Notes under the pieces: generated by a model
What the model saw: only the letters and a program-made list of their open reading frames with translations
What the model was told of the DNA's origin: nothing
The model's database searches: none
Part shown: positions 60,811-64,000 of the stretch, piece after piece
Layout: the number at the start of each line of letters is the position of its first letter
How positions within the stretch are numbered: position 1 is the first letter of the stretch
Position numbers and translations under genes: made by a program
Assembly (NCBI GenBank): GCA_934426825.1
Contig: CAKRYI010000001.1
Coordinates: forward strand, 124,001-188,000
Origin: an uncultured Acetatifactor sp.
Lineage (GTDB): Bacteria > Bacillota > Clostridia > Lachnospirales > Lachnospiraceae
DNA length: 64,000 nt
Direction: 5' to 3'

Positions 60811-61608
60811 CTACAAAAGTGCCTTCACAATGTCTTTTGCCCAAGCTAGATACTTAGGAACGTTTGCATCCAGCAATTCCTTTACCATTTGTGCATCATC
60901 CGCCGTTAAACTTCCAAGCTGCTGGAACAAAGTTCCGTTTGCCTCGGAATTACCTATCGCAATCATTGCCTGAGCGCTGTCACCTATGGCAAGGTATTTT
61001 CCGATAGCCAAGGCGCCGACGGAGAAATCACCACATGCAATGGCTCCTGCAGAGATAATTCCCAAACTGATAGCTCCGGCGGAAAGTACGCCGATGGAAA
61101 AACTGCCTGCCGCGCCAATGCCAAGGGCAATGATACCTGCCGCAAGCAGTCCGATAGACAACATGCCAAAGGATAACACCCCAATGGATAATAAACCTAA
61201 TGCGACGATTCCTTGTGCTTTTAATCCAACTGCAAAAACGCCGTGGGCATTAAATCCGACTGCGAAAAATCCTCTTGCATTTTTGCCGATATGCCATAAT
61301 GGCATGCCAAATATCGTTTTCTTGCTTTTCCGTTCCCCATGGGACACATAATAGTTATAGTGTATCCTGTCAGCTAACCCCTTGCTGGTGGTATTATTGG
61401 TGTCGGTTTCTATTTCATCATGAAAAAGATAGTCCAAAGAACAATGAAACAGTTCGCTCATCCGCAGCAGCTTTTCCGTTTCCGGATAAGAGGTATTACT
61501 CTCCCACTTGCTGACGGTCTGTCTGGATACGCCGAACATTTCTGCAAACTGTTCCTGCGTACAATTATTGTCTCTTCTTAATTTAGATATTTTGTCACCC
61601 AACGTCAT
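60811..61608 (-). CDS. XRE-type regulator with 18 glycine-spaced pentad repeats
   Basis: A 265-residue protein. Residues 1-65 are a Cro/C1 helix-turn-helix (CTQEQFAEMFGVSRQTVSKWE). A polar linker follows, then residues 113-203 hold 18 consecutive five-residue units of pattern Gly-x-x-Ala/Ser-x, such as GFFAV, GLLSI and GIIAL, which should stack as a narrow beta-solenoid or insert in the membrane. A soluble tail of about 55 residues ends the protein. ATG 61608 lies eight bases after GGAGG; an ATG 15 bases upstream overlaps that site. It faces the secreted-protein genes, which it may control. Confidence 0.85.
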   Translation of the reverse strand: MTLGDKISKLRRDNNCTQEQFAEMFGVSRQTVSKWESNTSYPETEKLLRMSELFHCSLDYLFHDEIETDTNNTTSKGLADRIHYNYYVSHGERKSKKTIFGMPLWHIGKNARGFFAVGFNAHGVFAVGLKAQGIVALGLLSIGVLSFGMLSIGLLAAGIIALGIGAAGSFSIGVLSAGAISLGIISAGAIACGDFSVGALAIGKYLAIGDSAQAMIAIGNSEANGTLFQQLGSLTADDAQMVKELLDANVPKYLAWAKDIVKALL

Positions 61609-61916
61609 ATGTATTTCCTCCATTCAAAATGTTTTGTTCTTTGTTTATCATAGCTGTTTTCCGCCTGCATGACCAGCACCCTAGGCGTTCCAAATGCAAT
61701 TTTGCGATTGCGTCATGTAAACTTTCGGTTGCATTCCGCTTATTCCGGCGTTTTTGCGCATATCCAATTCTTTACAATTATATCCTAATATCGTTTATTT
61801 TTCATCAAAAAATTTTGACAAAAAAATTCAAAACAGGTGCGATATTTTTCCGGTTCATGTACTTAATATTATAAAGGCTATCTACAAAAGCAAATTTATA
61901 AGGTATGGAGTTTCTA
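61609..61916. other. 308-base divergent intergenic region
   Basis: Separates the regulator from the collagen-like gene. A TTGACA lies at 61815-61820 without a -10 box at normal spacing (GATATT is 20 bases on). I see no clear operator repeat or RNA gene. Confidence 0.4.
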
Positions 61917-63638
61917 ATGATAAAAAAAGGGATTTTAAAAGTATTATTCAGCACATGTATACTGCTAATGCTCTATTCCGTGCCGGCTATGGCGGCGGAG
62001 GCAACCAACGTAACTGTTGGCGGCACTACACTAAACAAGGGCGAATATCTGAAAAAAGATTTTACACCGGGAAGTGCCACGGACTACAATTTCTATTTCA
62101 GCGGTGGAAAGTTGATTCTGAATGACGCGGACGGTATCGGTTCTATTCATGCCGACGGGGACCTAAAATTGGAATTGTCCGGCAGGAGTTCGGTCAGTGA
62201 CGGAATATTTGTGGATGGTGATTTGACCATAGATGGTGACGGAACATTGGCGGCAACTGCTACTTCCATGTTCGCTGTCAATGTTAAAACATATGGTATA
62301 AAAGCAAACCTGCTCACCATTAATAATGGAACGATAACTGCAAACGGTGGCGGATGCGGTATGCCCAAGTGTTATGATTATGCCATATATGCAGATACCG
62401 TTATTATAAACGGTGGTCTGACAACGGTGAACGGAGCATCTTCCGATTCCGTGGACGGATATACATACGGTATTTATGCAGTTACATCTGTTACTGTCAA
62501 CAGTGGAAAACTGAATGCTTATGGTGGAAACAGTTCTGCTGCTATCATAAAATCATCTGCCGTTAGTACAGGCAGTTTTACGGTAAATAATAACTCTGTC
62601 GTAAACATCAAGGGTGGAGATTTTTTTGCTGCCGGGAGGTACAGTTATGGATTGGAATCTCCTAATATTGTGCTTAATGGTGGTACTACCACTTTGGAAT
62701 CTGGTTACTTTCATCTTGGTAAGGTGGACGCATTTGCCACCTCATCCATTCCGGATATACGAATGGAATTGGGAATGTGGAAGGATAGTCTGGATGGCGA
62801 GTATTTTTTGGCAAGTACTACCTCCCTACCCTATGAGCCGGGACATGCCGCTCTGATAAAATATCTAAAGGTGAAACCCATGGATATTGTTGTCATTCCG
62901 CAGTTACAGGTAAATTCCACTACCGGAGAATGGGAGGTTTCCTACGATGAGGGGGGGACATGGCAGTCACTCGGCGTTACTGCTACGGGCGCAAACGGCA
63001 CGGACGCCACTACCCCACAGATTTCAATAGGCGCAGATAATTGCTGGCAGGTGTCTTATGATAACGGAAATACATGGACATCCCTTAATGCAAAGGTACA
63101 GGGAGCAGATGGTACAAACGGCACCGATGGCGTGGATGGCAGAAACGGTACGGACGGTACAAACGGTGTTGACGGCAGAAACGGTACTGATGGAGTGAAC
63201 GGCAGGGACGGTAAAAAGGGTACGAATGGCGCTGACGGCAAAAACGGCGCAAACGGTCTGACACCCTACATCGGTTCTAACGGGAATTGGTATATTGGTG
63301 ATACCGACACCGGCGTAGCTGCCACGGGAAAAGACGGCAAGGACGGTAAAAACGGCGTCGACGGCAAAGACGGTGTGAATGGCGCCGATGGCAAAGACGG
63401 TAAAAACGGTGCGGATGGTCAAAACGGAATCTATATTTCCAGCGTAGATATGGATACCGAAGGCTGTCTGATTGTCACTCTCACGGACGGAAGCACTGTC
63501 AATGCCGGACCGCTTCCCACAAAAGAGAAAGAACTTGCCAAGTTAAAGACCGTGTCCACTGTTTCCATGGTAATAACCGGGATTTCACTTGCCGGAATCA
63601 TTGCTTCTGCTCTGCAGCTCTTAAAACGGAAAAAGTAA
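61917..63638 (+). CDS. Secreted collagen-like surface protein with C-terminal membrane anchor
   Basis: A 573-residue protein: signal peptide (cleavage likely after residue 26, VPAMA-AEAT), then about 300 residues of short Asn/Gly/Thr-rich repeats (GDLTIDGDG, NLLTINNGTI, TVIINGGLTTVNG) typical of a right-handed beta-helix. Two beta units with WEVSYDEGGTWQSLG and WQVSYDNGNTWTSLN flank the collagen part: Gly-X-Y triplets at residues 396-447 and 471-504, rich in Asp, Asn and Lys and lacking proline. A last hydrophobic helix and LLKRKK tail anchor it; there is no LPxTG. ATG 61917 lies six bases after GGAG. Probably an adhesin or matrix protein. Confidence 0.88.
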   Translation: MIKKGILKVLFSTCILLMLYSVPAMAAEATNVTVGGTTLNKGEYLKKDFTPGSATDYNFYFSGGKLILNDADGIGSIHADGDLKLELSGRSSVSDGIFVDGDLTIDGDGTLAATATSMFAVNVKTYGIKANLLTINNGTITANGGGCGMPKCYDYAIYADTVIINGGLTTVNGASSDSVDGYTYGIYAVTSVTVNSGKLNAYGGNSSAAIIKSSAVSTGSFTVNNNSVVNIKGGDFFAAGRYSYGLESPNIVLNGGTTTLESGYFHLGKVDAFATSSIPDIRMELGMWKDSLDGEYFLASTTSLPYEPGHAALIKYLKVKPMDIVVIPQLQVNSTTGEWEVSYDEGGTWQSLGVTATGANGTDATTPQISIGADNCWQVSYDNGNTWTSLNAKVQGADGTNGTDGVDGRNGTDGTNGVDGRNGTDGVNGRDGKKGTNGADGKNGANGLTPYIGSNGNWYIGDTDTGVAATGKDGKDGKNGVDGKDGVNGADGKDGKNGADGQNGIYISSVDMDTEGCLIVTLTDGSTVNAGPLPTKEKELAKLKTVSTVSMVITGISLAGIIASALQLLKRKK

Positions 63639-63665
63639 TATGCCATAGATAAGGAGTTTCAAAAG

Positions 63666-64000
63666 ATGAAAAAATGGATTTTAAAAGTATTTTTTAGTAC
63701 ATGTATGCTGCTAATGCTCTTTTCCGTGCCGGCTGTGTCGGCGGAGGCAGCCAACGTAACCGTAGGCGGCACCACGCTGAACAAGGATGAATATGTAAAA
63801 AAAGATTTTACGAAGGGAAGTGCCACGGACTATAATTTCTATTTCAGCGGCGGAAAATTAATTTTGAATGACGCAGACGGTATCGGTTCCATTCATGCTG
63901 ATGGTGACTTAATATTGGAACTGTCCGGCAGTAGTTCTGTCAGCGACGGAATATTTGTGGATGGAGATTTGACTATAGAGGGTGACGGAACATTGACGGC
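63666..64000 (+). CDS. Tandem paralogue of the collagen-like protein (3' end outside window)
   Basis: Open frame from ATG 63666 (after AAGGAG) to the window edge, 111 codons. It begins MKKWILKVFFSTCMLLMLF, has a signal peptide ending VSA, and then follows the previous protein closely (VTVGGTTLNKDEYVKKDFT, then DYNFYFSGGKLILNDADG). From VTVGG onward I count seven differences in about 82 residues. It starts 27 bases after the first gene's stop, so this is a recent tandem duplication. Whether it has collagen triplets is not visible. Confidence 0.9.
   Translation, partial: MKKWILKVFFSTCMLLMLFSVPAVSAEAANVTVGGTTLNKDEYVKKDFTKGSATDYNFYFSGGKLILNDADGIGSIHADGDLILELSGSSSVSDGIFVDGDLTIEGDGTLT

Noticed and set aside
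63102..63428. CRISPR or tandem DNA repeat array in the GGN-rich stretch
   Set aside because: The periodicity is that of Gly-X-Y codons in one long frame; units are three codons and vary freely.

Overview
The window looks like chromosomal DNA of a spore-forming, Gram-positive Firmicute, most probably Lachnospiraceae (Clostridium cluster XIVa). The basis is a moderate GC content, strong AGGAGG-type ribosome binding sites with frequent GTG and TTG starts, sporulation genes (GerW/YtfJ, DUF2953, YlbJ), a lexA/yneA-like divergent pair with Bacillus-type SOS boxes, RecU, short-form HisG with HisZ, an L27 with a cleavable N-terminal extension next to the Prp protease, and conserved Firmicute gene orders. 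The family assignment is inference; no rRNA or tRNA gene was seen, and no CRISPR array, insertion sequence or prophage. Layout: 0-7.3 kb holds envelope and division genes (mgsA end, DD-carboxypeptidase, a P-loop protein, an HlyD-like protein, yggS, sepF), then aroB, lspA and an RluD-type pseudouridine synthase. 7.4-12.5 kb is a translation and ribosome-assembly block: a cytidylate-kinase-like protein, rplU-prp-rpmA, then obgE-yhbY-nadD-yqeK-rsfS. 12.5-16.1 kb holds a DUF378 gene, lexA facing a LysM protein across four SOS-box-like sites, a tyrosine recombinase and ttcA. 16.4-25.7 kb holds an AI-2E family permease, dtd, zapA, a U32 peptidase with an unusually structured leader, a SEDS/PBP pair, a Nudix hydrolase and an HD-GYP protein with a degraded metal site. 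25.8-34.1 kb starts with a strongly folded intergenic element, then sporulation genes, a J-domain-like coiled-coil protein, rpmB, and the Asp23/FakA/recG/DegV block. 34.2-38.4 kb encodes a complete type IIA topoisomerase whose A subunit has no recognisable GyrA box. 38.4-47.2 kb holds rsmD, coaD, a coiled-coil protein, an amidase, ylbJ, an RsuA-HAD fusion, an SDR, an RluA-type synthase and recU. 47.2-47.7 kb is non-coding, with tandem repeats and a nested palindrome. 47.7-52.8 kb is a partial histidine operon (hisZGDB and a hisIE with a HisF-like N-terminal domain). 53.2-58 kb holds the TIGR03960/TIGR03936 pair, rng and an AlkD-like gene. 58.1-64 kb is the accessory end: an orphan solute-binding lipoprotein, a regulator with 18 glycine-spaced five-residue repeats, and two tandem secreted proteins, the first with collagen-like Gly-X-Y tracts. 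The most unusual signals are RNA-scale: the multi-branched element at 25.85 kb, the chain of hairpins before the U32 gene at 18.9 kb, and a hairpin-plus-ribosome-binding-site motif found before three unrelated genes.
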